A stretch of 64,000 nucleotides of DNA, from NCBI GenBank assembly GCA_035275405.1, contig DATEMU010000015.1, forward strand, positions 558,001 through 622,000, in the 5' to 3' direction. The DNA is from Phycisphaerae bacterium (GTDB taxonomy: Bacteria > Planctomycetota > Phycisphaerae > UBA1845 > UTPLA1). This document shows positions 1 to 9,714 of this stretch, piece after piece (within the stretch, counting starts at the first letter, position 1; each line of letters begins with the position of its first letter). The notes under the pieces were generated by a model. It worked only from the letters and a program-made list of their open reading frames with translations, was not told the DNA's origin and searched no databases. The position numbers were made by a program, and so were the translations under genes.

Positions 1-1
1 C

Positions 2-2266
2 TGGCTGCGGGAGAATGGGCGTTACCTTTCGCCCAACGGAGCTGGAGACTCCTGGCTTGCGGCGGCAGTTTATCTACGCAATTGGGTAGCGATTCACGTT
101 GTCGGGTTGCTGGTCCTATGTTTCGTCTTGACGAGCACGACCTTGGTGCGAGTCTGGTTCGGATATTTGTGGAACACCGTCCCGCCCTATGAACGCTGGT
201 TGAGCCCCACTTCTTCAGATGGCTTCTGGTGGAGTCCCTGGATCTTCCTCCCGGTATTCACCTTTGCCGTTTGGATGGTGCCAGCGGGAGGTCTGTATTG
301 GCTGACACAATTCAACGTATTTTTGCCAGCAATCGCGACCCTGTTCGGTATTTCCCGCAACGAATCTCAAATTCCTTCGACCGCCGAAATCCCGACCACC
401 GAAATTCTGGCTAGAACCCGCAATCGACTGGCCAAAAGCCTGTCTATCGGCCTCATCGTGACTCTCGTCCTCTTCACCTTTGCGCTGGTGGATTCGATCG
501 GGCAAACTCTGTATAGAAAATGGGCGTTCGAGAACTTTGAATTCCCCTCGAAATGGACGGGCACATCCGTCACGATTGCGGTGATCTTCGGCCTGGCGCA
601 AAAGATAGCCAACCTGTTTGACAAATTACCGCGCCGGCAATCGCTCAGGGTTCCCGTTGATTTGGTCGCTCTTCTCATCGCCGTCGCATGGGTAAGTATC
701 ATCGTCTTGAGTCTGTCCGTTTTTGTCCATCGCCTCGCCTGGAATCGAGAGATACCCTGGGAGAACGCGACCGGACCAGTCAACGTCGTAAAGGGCGTCG
801 CTCCATTGGTATGGTCCGTGTTGATTAGCTTTGGTTTTTCGTGGTGGTTCAGCCGGAAATTTGGCTTCGTCAACCTTTCTTCTCATCAACAACTTTATTC
901 CGCTCGCTTGAAACGAGCGTACCTCGGAGCGTCGAACGTGACGCGACGAGAGGATGCTCAATATAGCATTACCGATCCCATCGCGGGGGATGAACTCCCC
1001 TTGAACAAATACCAACCCCATCAGGTCGGTGGTCCTCTTCACCTTCTAAACGTTACGCTCAACGAGACGTTCTCCGGCAAGTCGCAAATCGAGCAACGGG
1101 ACCGCAAGGGATTATCGATGGCCGTGGGCCCGTGCGGGATGAGCGTCGGGATTAACGATCACGCGCTCTGGACCAGTGCGGAAAAGGACGAGCTTGTCCC
1201 CCTGCTTTCTGAACCAGAAGACAAAGAAGAAAAGCACGGAGACAAGGCCAAGGTCGTTAGGTTCCATGCCCTCACTGCCGGAACTGATGGGAAGCCGCGG
1301 ACGGTGGAAAAGCTGGAGCTGGGAAATTGGGTGGCCATTTCCGGGGCGGCCGTGAGCACGGGCTTAGGCGCGAGTACGTCCGTAGGCTTAAGTCTCTTGC
1401 TGGGACTCCTCAACATCCGCCTCGGATATTGGTGGGACAGCCATGTCGTGCCCGGCCAGCGTAAGGGACGAACGAAGCCCGGTTTTGCTGCGTTAATGGG
1501 TGAGGTGTTTAGCACCGTGTTGCCGGTCCAGTCCTGCCTTTTGGATGAGTTTATGGGGCGCTTTCATGGACCAGCACGACGCCACTGGTACTTGTCTGAC
1601 GGAGGGCATTTCGAGAACACGGCGGCGTACGAACTGATTCGCCGGCGCGTCCCCTTCATCATCGTTAGCGATGCCGGCCGTGATACCGGATACGAGTTTG
1701 CGGACATCGCCAACTTGGTCCGCAAGGCTCGAATCGATTTTGGGGCGGAGATTGAGTTTTTGCGCCACCGGAACTTTGAAGGACCAGCGTCCTTCAAATC
1801 AGCCGACGACTTGAAATACCTCGAAGACGTCGTCCATCCAGACTTACTAAACATCATCGGTGCTCCAGAAGATTTTTTCCCCATCGAGGGCCTAGTGAAA
1901 GGTAGAGTCAACGACGCGGATGCAGGCGTTACGTACTTTCCGAAGCACGCCCTTTTGGCGCGAGTCACCTACTCTGATCCCGAGCAATTGGGCTGGATTC
2001 TCATTATCAAACCGGGACTTTCAGGGGACGAGCCCGCCGATCTCCTTCAATACCAAAAAACACAACCTAACTTTCCTCAGGAGTCGACGATGGATCAGTA
2101 CTTCGACGAAGCCCAGTGGGAAAGCTATCGCAAGCTAGGCGAGCACATCGGGTTATTGCTTTTCGCCGCTCCTCAGGGGGGCAAGCCGCCCACGGAGGAC
2201 CTTTGGTCGCCGAGCAGAATGCAACCACCTCTGACCCGAATAGTGGTAGCTGGTCCAAGTACGTAA
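2..2266 (+). CDS. Patatin-like phospholipase, membrane-anchored (5' end outside the window)
   Basis: The reading frame is open from the first bases, so the true start is upstream; an internal ATG at 107 is not the start. The N-terminal third has several hydrophobic segments (about nt 80-190, 230-320, 455-490, 660-720, 785-850), so the enzyme is probably anchored in the inner membrane. The second half looks like a patatin fold: an ISGAAVS nucleophile elbow near nt 1337-1355 and the DGG catalytic-Asp motif (YLSDGGHFEN) at nt 1589-1618, followed by RRRVPFIIVSDAG. The family hydrolyses acyl lipids with a Ser-Asp dyad. The next gene starts 20 bp downstream and is also hydrolase-like, suggesting a lipid-directed operon. 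Family is fairly sure, substrate unknown. Confidence 0.85.
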   Translation, partial: WLRENGRYLSPNGAGDSWLAAAVYLRNWVAIHVVGLLVLCFVLTSTTLVRVWFGYLWNTVPPYERWLSPTSSDGFWWSPWIFLPVFTFAVWMVPAGGLYWLTQFNVFLPAIATLFGISRNESQIPSTAEIPTTEILARTRNRLAKSLSIGLIVTLVLFTFALVDSIGQTLYRKWAFENFEFPSKWTGTSVTIAVIFGLAQKIANLFDKLPRRQSLRVPVDLVALLIAVAWVSIIVLSLSVFVHRLAWNREIPWENATGPVNVVKGVAPLVWSVLISFGFSWWFSRKFGFVNLSSHQQLYSARLKRAYLGASNVTRREDAQYSITDPIAGDELPLNKYQPHQVGGPLHLLNVTLNETFSGKSQIEQRDRKGLSMAVGPCGMSVGINDHALWTSAEKDELVPLLSEPEDKEEKHGDKAKVVRFHALTAGTDGKPRTVEKLELGNWVAISGAAVSTGLGASTSVGLSLLLGLLNIRLGYWWDSHVVPGQRKGRTKPGFAALMGEVFSTVLPVQSCLLDEFMGRFHGPARRHWYLSDGGHFENTAAYELIRRRVPFIIVSDAGRDTGYEFADIANLVRKARIDFGAEIEFLRHRNFEGPASFKSADDLKYLEDVVHPDLLNIIGAPEDFFPIEGLVKGRVNDADAGVTYFPKHALLARVTYSDPEQLGWILIIKPGLSGDEPADLLQYQKTQPNFPQESTMDQYFDEAQWESYRKLGEHIGLLLFAAPQGGKPPTEDLWSPSRMQPPLTRIVVAGPST

Positions 2267-2286
2267 CCACCCGAGAGGGCTTACTC

Positions 2287-3108
2287 ATGCAAATCTACCT
2301 CGCGCCTCGGACCTTGAAAGGCACACAAAAGCCTGATGGTGAAACGCAGGCCCTGTTTGCTGTGCAACCCAACCGCAAGGCCTTGCTCTTTATCCACGGT
2401 TTCAGCGGCGAGGCGATCACTACTTGGTCGGATTTTCACACCATTCTCCCCGAGTGTCCAAAATGCTCAGGATACGACTTGTTTTTCTACGGATATGACG
2501 GTCTGCGAGCCCAAATGAACGCCAGCGCGGCGATCTTTCGAAGCTTCGTCGATCGATTACTGGGCCAGACCCAAGAGTTCCTCGCCGCAAACCTTCCGCC
2601 GTCTGCCCAGCGGCCTACGTCATTTGAGTACGATGAATTAGTGATTGTCGCGCACTCGCTTGGTGCGGTCATCGCTCGTCGGGCGCTTCTCGATGGCACC
2701 AGAGGCAAGTTGAAATGGGTGTCAAGAACGAAACTCGTGCTATATGCGCCGGCACACATGGGGGCCAGGGTCGCCGACCTGGCCTTGGAGGCCGCAAGTT
2801 CCTTCAAGTTCTTGAGATTCTTTGGGATCGGTGCCCGCTTCGTGTCACCCTTGATTGACGAATTGAAACCGGATTCAAGAGCGCTGAAATCGTTGCTTGA
2901 GGATACCGCCACAGCGACGAAGGGCGGGGCCAACCCTCACCTGATAGCCAAAAAAGTAGTTATCGCCCAATACGAAAAGATTGTCGAGAACGGCACCTTC
3001 GGTGACGATCCACCGCCCGACGCGATCCCCGGTACTACGCATACAAGTGTGTGCAAGCCACGAAAGGACTTTCTCGATCCGCTAACCCTCCTGGAGGCCT
3101 GTCTATGA
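2287..3108 (+). CDS. Alpha/beta-hydrolase (esterase/lipase-like)
   Basis: This 273-residue protein has the alpha/beta-hydrolase layout: an early LLFIHGF strand/oxyanion loop, the nucleophile elbow VIVAHSLGAVIAR with Ser in A-H-S-L-G, and a late TTHTSVCKP stretch whose His could complete the triad. No signal peptide is visible, so it is probably cytoplasmic. The ATG at 2287 is preferred over an upstream GTG at 2116 because homologous-looking sequence begins there and the upstream stretch overlaps the patatin gene out of frame. Its stop overlaps the next ATG by 4 bp (ATGA), indicating translational coupling. Likely an esterase or lipase acting with the patatin-like protein; substrate unknown. 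Confidence 0.8.
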   Translation: MQIYLAPRTLKGTQKPDGETQALFAVQPNRKALLFIHGFSGEAITTWSDFHTILPECPKCSGYDLFFYGYDGLRAQMNASAAIFRSFVDRLLGQTQEFLAANLPPSAQRPTSFEYDELVIVAHSLGAVIARRALLDGTRGKLKWVSRTKLVLYAPAHMGARVADLALEAASSFKFLRFFGIGARFVSPLIDELKPDSRALKSLLEDTATATKGGANPHLIAKKVVIAQYEKIVENGTFGDDPPPDAIPGTTHTSVCKPRKDFLDPLTLLEACL

Positions 3109-4871
3109 ACCTCCAACAGGCAAATTTCGAAGACCTGCAGGCGAAGTATTACTTCGGCACAGAGGCGCACGTGGCGGCCAAATACCTTGTTGACCTGATC
3201 CGCCGCAAAAAAGGCTCACAGCTCGCGACCCTTCTCCGCGACTATCGCCAGCAACCGATCGTCGCGGCGAGAGAAATTGAACTTCGAGCCGCAACAGATC
3301 GGTTACTAAACTGCTACTCCGCCATGGAAGTTGCTTCCCTCATACGCTTCATACCGAAGCTTGATGAGGCCGATTTCGGAACGGAAGCCCGCCTGATCCT
3401 CGGAAATAAGCTCGTACGGCGTTATTACGAAGATTTCTATCCAACAAAGCTGCCCCAGCTTTTTCGATGTCGGATTGATGGCGCAGCCCGCGATCTGCAG
3501 GAACACGAAAGCAATGATGCGAATGGGTGCTTCCTGACGTTTCTGGATTTGGATCGACGCTTCATGGAAAAGCTCGAGGATGGGTATTTTCTTCGGATGT
3601 TGGACTCGTTCGTGATCGAGGGCTATTGGTTCGACGACGTGGTAACGCTTATCGAGGCGCCCGAGGAGTTCATCTGCCATCTGCTACTTCCTCCGTCCGA
3701 ACGCGACGCCCGCTCGTGCGCAATTCATGAATTCAGTTTGTTCATGCAATTCTGCTTCGACCTGAGGCTGCTACTGGCCCAAGTCGAATCACAACCGCTG
3801 CTGCAATCGGCCATGTGGCACCACTATAGCTATTGGTTCGACATCATCGGCGACCAATTGCGCGAGCGTCTAGGAGAGGCGTTATCCCGCTTTCTCAAGT
3901 GGGAGCCGACGGGCAACAAAGAGGAGGCCGTGGGTACCGTGCAGACCTATGTGCTTGAAGCCCGCAACGTACTCACGTTTCTGACTTCGCGCAAATGCGC
4001 CGCACCAGTGGAAACACTCTTGAAGAATGTATCAAGATCGGAAGGTGGTCGTAATAGCGGGAAGCGATCAAGGCCGGATGGAATCGTCACAGCAATGAAC
4101 GCCCTTCAAGCCAGATTCCAGGTGCAAACTTCTCTGTACGGGAACGTCTCTGGTGACGATGCGAAACGGATCTATTCTGATTCGATGGCCACCGTTCTCG
4201 CGCTCGCCAGCTCCTTGGAAACTCTATCCGTAGAAGTCCATAGCTTAGTGCAGCGTCGCAAAAGACGGATCGACGAGGCCATCGAGTCAACAGCGCGGCT
4301 TCTCGACCAAGCAGAACAGCAGGTGGTCAATGCAAATAAGACCTCCGATCCTACCGAGGCCGAGGCCTACGTCGTTGGTTCCGATCTCTCGAAAGCTGTC
4401 GCCAAGAGTACGTTTCGTGCCGGGCAGCTGACATACGCTTCAACCCGTTTTGTCTTACTTACCGCGGATATTACAGGATGGGCTGCGGTTGCCGCATTAG
4501 GAGCCTCGGACGAGCACTATCAGAAGAAAGCAGTCCAGCGTTTTTTGCAACTTGTCGGAGGATTCCTAAGCGATGCACTTGAGCCCTTTGAGGGAGCCAA
4601 CAAGGCGTGGGAATGTCTGGTTGCCATTCGAGATATTCTTAAGGCCAGGGTTGACGACATGCGGGCGGCCGATGACGTCATCACGCGTGAACGCAATTAC
4701 CAGACATTGGTAACTCTGGCCGGACTCCAGGCTGAACGGACGGCGCTCGCTATCAAAGAAATGCTTTTGGCGTCGGATGAGATGCACTCTCCACGAGAGG
4801 TCTCTTGGGACCTGGCCCGCCTTACATGGAGGGAGCGACTTGATGCGGCCAACAAAACGTTGGGACGTTAA
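3105..4871 (+). CDS. Hypothetical protein, alpha-helical, 588 aa
   Basis: I do not recognise a family. The start at 3105 is supported by a GGAGG Shine-Dalgarno about 8 bp upstream and an ATGA overlap with the hydrolase stop. The protein is predicted largely helical, with aromatic-rich stretches (YYFGTEAHVAAKY, WHHYSYWF) and a charged C-terminal third that could form coiled coils. There is no signal peptide or clear membrane segment. Strict coupling to the hydrolase suggests it works with it, perhaps as a partner or regulator; that is inference only. Confidence 0.75.
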   Translation: MNLQQANFEDLQAKYYFGTEAHVAAKYLVDLIRRKKGSQLATLLRDYRQQPIVAAREIELRAATDRLLNCYSAMEVASLIRFIPKLDEADFGTEARLILGNKLVRRYYEDFYPTKLPQLFRCRIDGAARDLQEHESNDANGCFLTFLDLDRRFMEKLEDGYFLRMLDSFVIEGYWFDDVVTLIEAPEEFICHLLLPPSERDARSCAIHEFSLFMQFCFDLRLLLAQVESQPLLQSAMWHHYSYWFDIIGDQLRERLGEALSRFLKWEPTGNKEEAVGTVQTYVLEARNVLTFLTSRKCAAPVETLLKNVSRSEGGRNSGKRSRPDGIVTAMNALQARFQVQTSLYGNVSGDDAKRIYSDSMATVLALASSLETLSVEVHSLVQRRKRRIDEAIESTARLLDQAEQQVVNANKTSDPTEAEAYVVGSDLSKAVAKSTFRAGQLTYASTRFVLLTADITGWAAVAALGASDEHYQKKAVQRFLQLVGGFLSDALEPFEGANKAWECLVAIRDILKARVDDMRAADDVITRERNYQTLVTLAGLQAERTALAIKEMLLASDEMHSPREVSWDLARLTWRERLDAANKTLGR

Positions 4872-4970
4872 TTCGTGGTGCGAGGTCGCTCAGAATGGGG
4901 ATGGTTCGGATCCTTGTATTCCGACCAACCGCTGAGAGTTCTTTTAAACTGAATCGATGAGGAGATGAAA

Positions 4971-5702
4971 ATGGCAGAAATAGTTGTCGACCCGAGGTCA
5001 GGATCGTTCAAGGACTGGACAGACCGCTACCGGGCTGAAAACGAGTACATCAAGGCGCTGGGTGAGTACAAGCTCAACGAGGCCAAGGCCTCGTTGGAGA
5101 AGGCCAACGCCGCCAAGAAGTGGAAGGAGGTCGAACTCTGGACCATCCTCATCAAGCAACTAGACCGTGACTTCAAGCGCTTCAATAACGCCCAGATGAC
5201 CCTCACGAAGAAGATCAGCCAGATGCAGGTGCGCTCCCGCAACGCCAGCCTGTTGTTGAAGGGGGCGCGGATGGACGGGACCGCACTTTCGAATGCGTGG
5301 AGGGCCTACACGATGTTCGAAAGAAACGTCTTGGACGGTGGGGACGATTCGCTCTTTGATATGATGGTGCCGGCCATGGCTCGCCGGGCGAACAATTTCG
5401 TCAACAATGTCGCCACCGTTTCGAAGCCCGACGAGACGCCCTCCGATGTTGAAAACGCCGTCCAATTCATGGCCTGGCTTAAAGAGAAAAAGTACGTTGC
5501 GGTCAAAGGCAGCCCGGCCCAGCGGTTCATCGTCAAGCTGTTCAAAGCGATTAATCAGGTGCCGGCGGAGGCGGTTCAGGAGATGCGCGACCGTATCGAG
5601 AGCATTCGCAAGGGGACGTACGATGCCTGGAACCCGAAAGGACTGCTGGGCGCATCCAGTGATGCGGCCAAGAAGATCGAGGAGGCCAAGCCCAAGGGAT
5701 AA
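4971..5702 (+). CDS. Hypothetical protein, coiled-coil, 243 aa
   Basis: Unrecognised, Lys/Glu/Ala-rich protein with long helices (residues about 20-95 likely coiled coil), no Cys pair, no signal peptide and no membrane span. Two ATGs lie two codons apart; the second (4971) is chosen because the GAGGAG Shine-Dalgarno at 4959-4964 abuts the first ATG and gives normal spacing only to the second. It sits 99 bp after the preceding gene and probably belongs to the same lipase-type cluster. Codon use is ordinary and the frame is clean. Confidence 0.7.
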   Translation: MAEIVVDPRSGSFKDWTDRYRAENEYIKALGEYKLNEAKASLEKANAAKKWKEVELWTILIKQLDRDFKRFNNAQMTLTKKISQMQVRSRNASLLLKGARMDGTALSNAWRAYTMFERNVLDGGDDSLFDMMVPAMARRANNFVNNVATVSKPDETPSDVENAVQFMAWLKEKKYVAVKGSPAQRFIVKLFKAINQVPAEAVQEMRDRIESIRKGTYDAWNPKGLLGASSDAAKKIEEAKPKG

Positions 5703-6649
5703 TCTTTCGACCCACGCAAGGGGGGATACCTCCCCATTTGAGATTCCGGTGCCATTCGGCACATCTGGGGGGAACCCCGGCGCCTGGGCGACTAGCTGAG
5801 CGTCTCCTGCGTCAGCGGAGATACGTGCCGAAGCGGAAAATCCCGCAGGCTGAGCTGCCAGGCTCAAAAACCGGTTTCCATGAGCCGTTCCGCCTGGGTT
5901 TGACGACTCCTACGACCCCTGAATTGCCCGCCTGAAAAAAATTTTCAAAAAGTCTGAGCGCCGCGGGCAGAAAAATCTATATGACCTTAGGGGCATCGCG
6001 CACACGTGGAGGATCGTCGAGAGGCAAACACACTCGAAGGTTAACAAACTGGCGTACTGCATCTGAGTTGATGCGGTTTTCGAGGTTTTCCGTAATAAGG
6101 GTTAACCCTTGATCGGCGGAAGGGCCTCAACAGCGGCTAAACTCTGGCCGTTATGCCTTTGCTGACGCAATACTTGCTGCGGGCGCTTGGGCCTATCATC
6201 CTCACCTTGTGTCCAAGTGCTAGCAGCACGCTAAGTTGTTCTAGCTGAAAAAGTTGCGCTCTCGAATTCACAGAGGCGCTAAAACTGTTGTGCCCGCCGG
6301 CCGCAAGGGAGACCCCCCCGTCTCGCAGTTGTGGTGCCATAATCGATCTCGCTGGGGCTTCCCACGCCTCGTGCGACTAGTCGGTCGTGTGCCGGTCTGC
6401 CTTGCGTAGCTTTTGACCACTCCACTCCGCCCTGATTTCACACACGCTTCGTGCGATTAGCTGGTCAAGCTGCGAAGTGATGGACATAGACGGATACGCA
6501 AGAATACGCCGTCGAGTAGCTGAAAACACTCGACGGTGCTCTAGGTTGGTGTTACGGCCTGATCGTTGATTGCAGATTTCGTGTCTAACCAGTGGGTAGC
6601 TATTGTACAACATACCCTCGACCGGCGACATCGACATGTCGACGGGCGT
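5703..6649. other. Intergenic region, about 950 bp, containing repeat copy 1
   Basis: No convincing gene on either strand. The first half carries short imperfect inverted repeats and an A/T-rich patch near 5935-5985. From about 6108 to 6345 it holds the first copy of a dispersed repeat, annotated separately. The remainder (6346-6649) shows no feature I can name. Confidence 0.5.
6108..6345 (-). repeat. Dispersed repeat, copy 1 of 3
   Basis: Similar sequence recurs at about 12118-12325 and 16200-16420 in the same orientation. The best-conserved core runs around CCAAGTGCTAGCAGCACGC and the GTTGTGCCCGCC block. Read on the minus strand, all three copies can be translated into a related peptide (AAGGHN then LLALGH then SASSK or SARSK), two with internal stops, so the element may descend from coding sequence. 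Its source is unknown. Confidence 0.6.
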
Positions 6650-9412
6650 TTACCTCATGCGAGGCCCGTTCAAATCACGATTCCTTCTTCGCCTTCGCTG
6701 AGTTTTTGCCCCCATCATGCAGCCAAACATGCCAATTACCGCTGGTGTAACGCATGTTCCGCAAGTCCCGCACATTTGAGATCCTTCCGCACAATCTTGT
6801 CTGCAACTGTCGCCTCCATCGCAGTTGTCGTCGATGCCGTTGCACAGAATCTCGGTTGCACCGTGTCGGATGGCAGCATTATTATCGTCGCAATCTACGT
6901 CATCGGAATCGCCGTCATTATCGTCGTCGTTGTCGCATTCGTCGCCGCTGCCATCGCCATCGCTATCAGCCTGCAGTGAATTGACAATGGTGGGGCAGTT
7001 ATCCATGGAATCACAAATCTCATCACGGTCACTGTCGCCGCCTTGCACAAAGCAAGGAGGACATGAGTCTGCTCCTGAGCAATCCTGGTCAATATTATCG
7101 CACAGCACGTCAAACGCGCCCGGATGAACATTAGGGTTGCAGGGTTGACAGTCATTCACATCAGGAGTGCCGTCGTTGTCATCATCGGTGTCGCAGACAT
7201 TCCCTTCGGCATCGTTGTCGAAATTGGCCTGGTCCGGGTTTGCGGTGTTGGGGCAGTTATCGTTATTGTTACAAATACCGTCATTGTCCACGTCCCCTCC
7301 GCTATTGAAACAGGGAGGACATGAGTCTGCTCCTGAGCAATCCTGGTCAATATTATCGCACAGCACGTCAAACGCGCCCGGATGAACATTAGGGTTGCAG
7401 GGTTGACAGTCATTCACATCAGGAGTGCTGTCGTTGTCATCATCGGTGTCGCAGACATCTCCCTGTGAGTCATGATCGCAATTAACCTGGTCTGAGTTCG
7501 TGGTATTTGGGCAGTTATCGTTGTTGTTACAAATATCGTCTCCATCGCTATCGCCTCCTTGACACACGCAACCAGTCCCGCTGCAATCAGCGTCGGCGCA
7601 ATCGGTCAGGTTGTCACAATCGTTGTCGATGGCGTCGGAGCAAATTTCAGGCGTGCCATGGCTCCGCGTTGGGTCACAGTCCGCACAATCTGTAATGTCA
7701 GGGTCACCATCGTTGTCATCATCGTTGTCACATGCGTCTCCCTGTGCATCGCTATCGCAGTTGGCTTGATTAGCGTTTGGCGTATTCGGGCAGTTGTCAA
7801 TGTTGGTGCAGACACCATCGTTGTCAGAGTCCCCCCCGTTACTAAAGCACGGTGGACAGAGATCGCCTCCCACACAATCTTGGTCAATACCGTCGCACTG
7901 AGATTCGCTTGCACCGGGGTGGATTGAGCTGTTCGAATCGTTGCAGTCCTGATTGTTGGGCACATATCCAGCCGGCGGTATGCACGTTGTCATAGGATGC
8001 GCGATTGCGCTACCAAACCCATCGCCATCCTGATCGGGATACCAATTCGCTGTCGTCGAGACGACCAACGTGGCGCTATTGCTTGTCGCCGGCGGTGTAC
8101 AGCTTCCGGACACTACGCAGCGATAGGAACCGGCCTGATTGGCCGTGTAACACGAGGACGTGGCGCCTTGGATGGCGACTCCATCCTTCTGCCACTGATA
8201 ACTCAAGCCGCTACCGGTGGCGGTCACACAGAACTGGTGCGTCACACCAGAACAAATTGTAGTTCCCTGTGGTTGACCAGTGATGGTTGGCGGCGAGTTC
8301 ACCGTCAACATGGTGCTGTTGCTTGTCGCCGGCGGTGTACAGCTTCCGGACACCACGCAGCGATAGGAACCGGCCTGGTTGGCCGTGTAGCAGGAGGACG
8401 TGGCGTTTGGGATGTTGATTCCATCCTTCTGCCACTCATAACTCAAGCCGCTACCGGTGGCGGTCACACAGAACTGGTGCGTCACACCAGAACAAATTGT
8501 GGTTCCTTGTGGTTGACCAGTGATCGATGGCGGCGAGTTCACCGTTAGGAGGGCGCTGTTGGTATAGACTGTGCCACAAGAGTTCCAGATCTTGCAGCGG
8601 TACGTGCCCGCGACGCTTGTTGAATAGCACGATTCGGTATTCCCGACATCTTGCCACGCGCTTCCCGTCCATTTTTGCCACTGATTATTAATGTGGCCAC
8701 CGGACGCGTCGGCGCAGAGCTGATGAGTTTGTCCATTACAGATCGCATTATCTGTTGGATTCTGGATAACCAGTGGTGGCGCGACAACCGAAAACGCATT
8801 GCTCCAATCCGAACACGCGCTGGTACAGTCATAACAGAGAATACGGAATCTGTAACTATCGCCAGGTTCTAGGCCTTGGGACAGCGTGCAGGAGTAGCCA
8901 CCGTTGTTGGCTAGGATGTTGAAGAGCTGCGCGATGGCTCCACCGTTGTAAAGCTCGATGATCACGTCTGGACATCCCGGCGTCGATGTTCCGCTCCACT
9001 CCAGGGCCACCGTGTTTCCCGCGCAGAAGTACTCCCCGCCGTCCGGACTCGTGATGTTCAGGCTGCAAGGGCTGCCGCATGTGGATGGCGTCTCATAGAC
9101 CGCGATACACGTCCAATTCTGGATCATCGCAATCTGGAGGTAACGGCTTGGAAAATCTTCGAGCCCAACCACAGTCCATTTGACGAAATCGGCTCCGTTA
9201 AAGGTGGCCGGCGCGGTAAGCGAGACGCTTCCGGAAACTCCGGTTCTGACATAGTTCGTGGTTCCGCCTGCGGATGATGGAAGTGCCTGGATCACCGCGC
9301 CCGTAGCCGGGGTACTCTGCACTGTGAGAGTCGCCGCCTCGGATGCGTGGCCGAGGACTACGAAAAGTAGACTGGGAAGTTCGATCAGGATACATGTTCT
9401 TGAAGTCTTCAT
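6650..9412 (-). CDS. Secreted Ig-like / thrombospondin type 3 repeat protein, 920 aa
   Basis: An N-terminal signal peptide (MKTSRTCILIELPSLLFVVL) is followed by a beta-rich region. Three Ig-like domains follow, with repeated QWQKDG, CYTANQAGSYRC and CTPPATSN motifs. A MopE-type metal-binding segment (DQDGDGFG ... DCND) comes next, then a long series of thrombospondin type 3 calcium repeats (DNDGVCTNIDNCPNT type). The C-terminus has a short hydrophobic stretch (PAVIGMFGCMMGA) followed by an Arg-rich tail, resembling a C-terminal surface-sorting signal although no PEP motif is seen. Such proteins are exported, calcium-stabilised surface or matrix adhesins in planctomycetes. Two blocks are nearly perfect internal duplications, listed separately. 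Confidence 0.85.
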   Translation of the reverse strand: MKTSRTCILIELPSLLFVVLGHASEAATLTVQSTPATGAVIQALPSSAGGTTNYVRTGVSGSVSLTAPATFNGADFVKWTVVGLEDFPSRYLQIAMIQNWTCIAVYETPSTCGSPCSLNITSPDGGEYFCAGNTVALEWSGTSTPGCPDVIIELYNGGAIAQLFNILANNGGYSCTLSQGLEPGDSYRFRILCYDCTSACSDWSNAFSVVAPPLVIQNPTDNAICNGQTHQLCADASGGHINNQWQKWTGSAWQDVGNTESCYSTSVAGTYRCKIWNSCGTVYTNSALLTVNSPPSITGQPQGTTICSGVTHQFCVTATGSGLSYEWQKDGINIPNATSSCYTANQAGSYRCVVSGSCTPPATSNSTMLTVNSPPTITGQPQGTTICSGVTHQFCVTATGSGLSYQWQKDGVAIQGATSSCYTANQAGSYRCVVSGSCTPPATSNSATLVVSTTANWYPDQDGDGFGSAIAHPMTTCIPPAGYVPNNQDCNDSNSSIHPGASESQCDGIDQDCVGGDLCPPCFSNGGDSDNDGVCTNIDNCPNTPNANQANCDSDAQGDACDNDDDNDGDPDITDCADCDPTRSHGTPEICSDAIDNDCDNLTDCADADCSGTGCVCQGGDSDGDDICNNNDNCPNTTNSDQVNCDHDSQGDVCDTDDDNDSTPDVNDCQPCNPNVHPGAFDVLCDNIDQDCSGADSCPPCFNSGGDVDNDGICNNNDNCPNTANPDQANFDNDAEGNVCDTDDDNDGTPDVNDCQPCNPNVHPGAFDVLCDNIDQDCSGADSCPPCFVQGGDSDRDEICDSMDNCPTIVNSLQADSDGDGSGDECDNDDDNDGDSDDVDCDDNNAAIRHGATEILCNGIDDNCDGGDSCRQDCAEGSQMCGTCGTCVTPAVIGMFGCMMGAKTQRRRRRNRDLNGPRMR
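7064..7428. repeat. Internal near-identical duplication, period 258 bp
   Basis: About 107 bp starting near 7064 recurs almost identically near 7322 within the calcium-repeat region of the secreted gene. The offset of 258 bp keeps the reading frame (86 residues), indicating a recent in-frame tandem duplication of a TSP3 module. Confidence 0.85.
8079..8542. repeat. Internal near-identical duplication of an Ig-like domain, period 240 bp
   Basis: The block starting at 8079 recurs at 8319 with few substitutions. The 240 bp period equals 80 codons, one Ig-like domain. High nucleotide identity implies recent duplication or gene conversion. Confidence 0.85.
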
Positions 9413-9714
9413 GGCGTGCTCCTACTATTCATACTGACGTTCTGGGCAGCCGTTAACCGGCTCGACTAAAAAATGCTCTAAAAATCTCAGCTTGGGCGTC
9501 CGACGAAGATGTGAGAATCAGGCCTGCGCGAACGCATGACAAATCGTGCGACCTATTCGCACCTGAGAGATCGCGCCAGCAATGCCGCATTGCACGGAGG
9601 CGCATCGCAATGGTCAGCTTCACCTGGGAGCGAATCCGAGAAACCTGTTTTGCTGGTCCGCGTAAACGACTGCCCCAACCGACCATTGCGTAGCAGCACT
9701 CGAAGCCCCGGATT
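9413..9714. other. Intergenic region, about 300 bp
   Basis: It lies between the 5' end of the Ig/TSP3 gene and the 3' end of the small minus-strand gene. It must contain the promoter of the secreted gene, but I see no clear -35/-10 pair and no RNA gene. Confidence 0.4.

Noticed and set aside
6137-6340. Real 67-residue gene in the repeat
   Set aside because: Equivalent frames in the other two repeat copies are broken by stops, so this is more likely relic sequence.
7064-8542. CRISPR array
   Set aside because: The periodic sequence is protein-coding with 80- and 86-residue modules and no short-repeat/spacer pattern.
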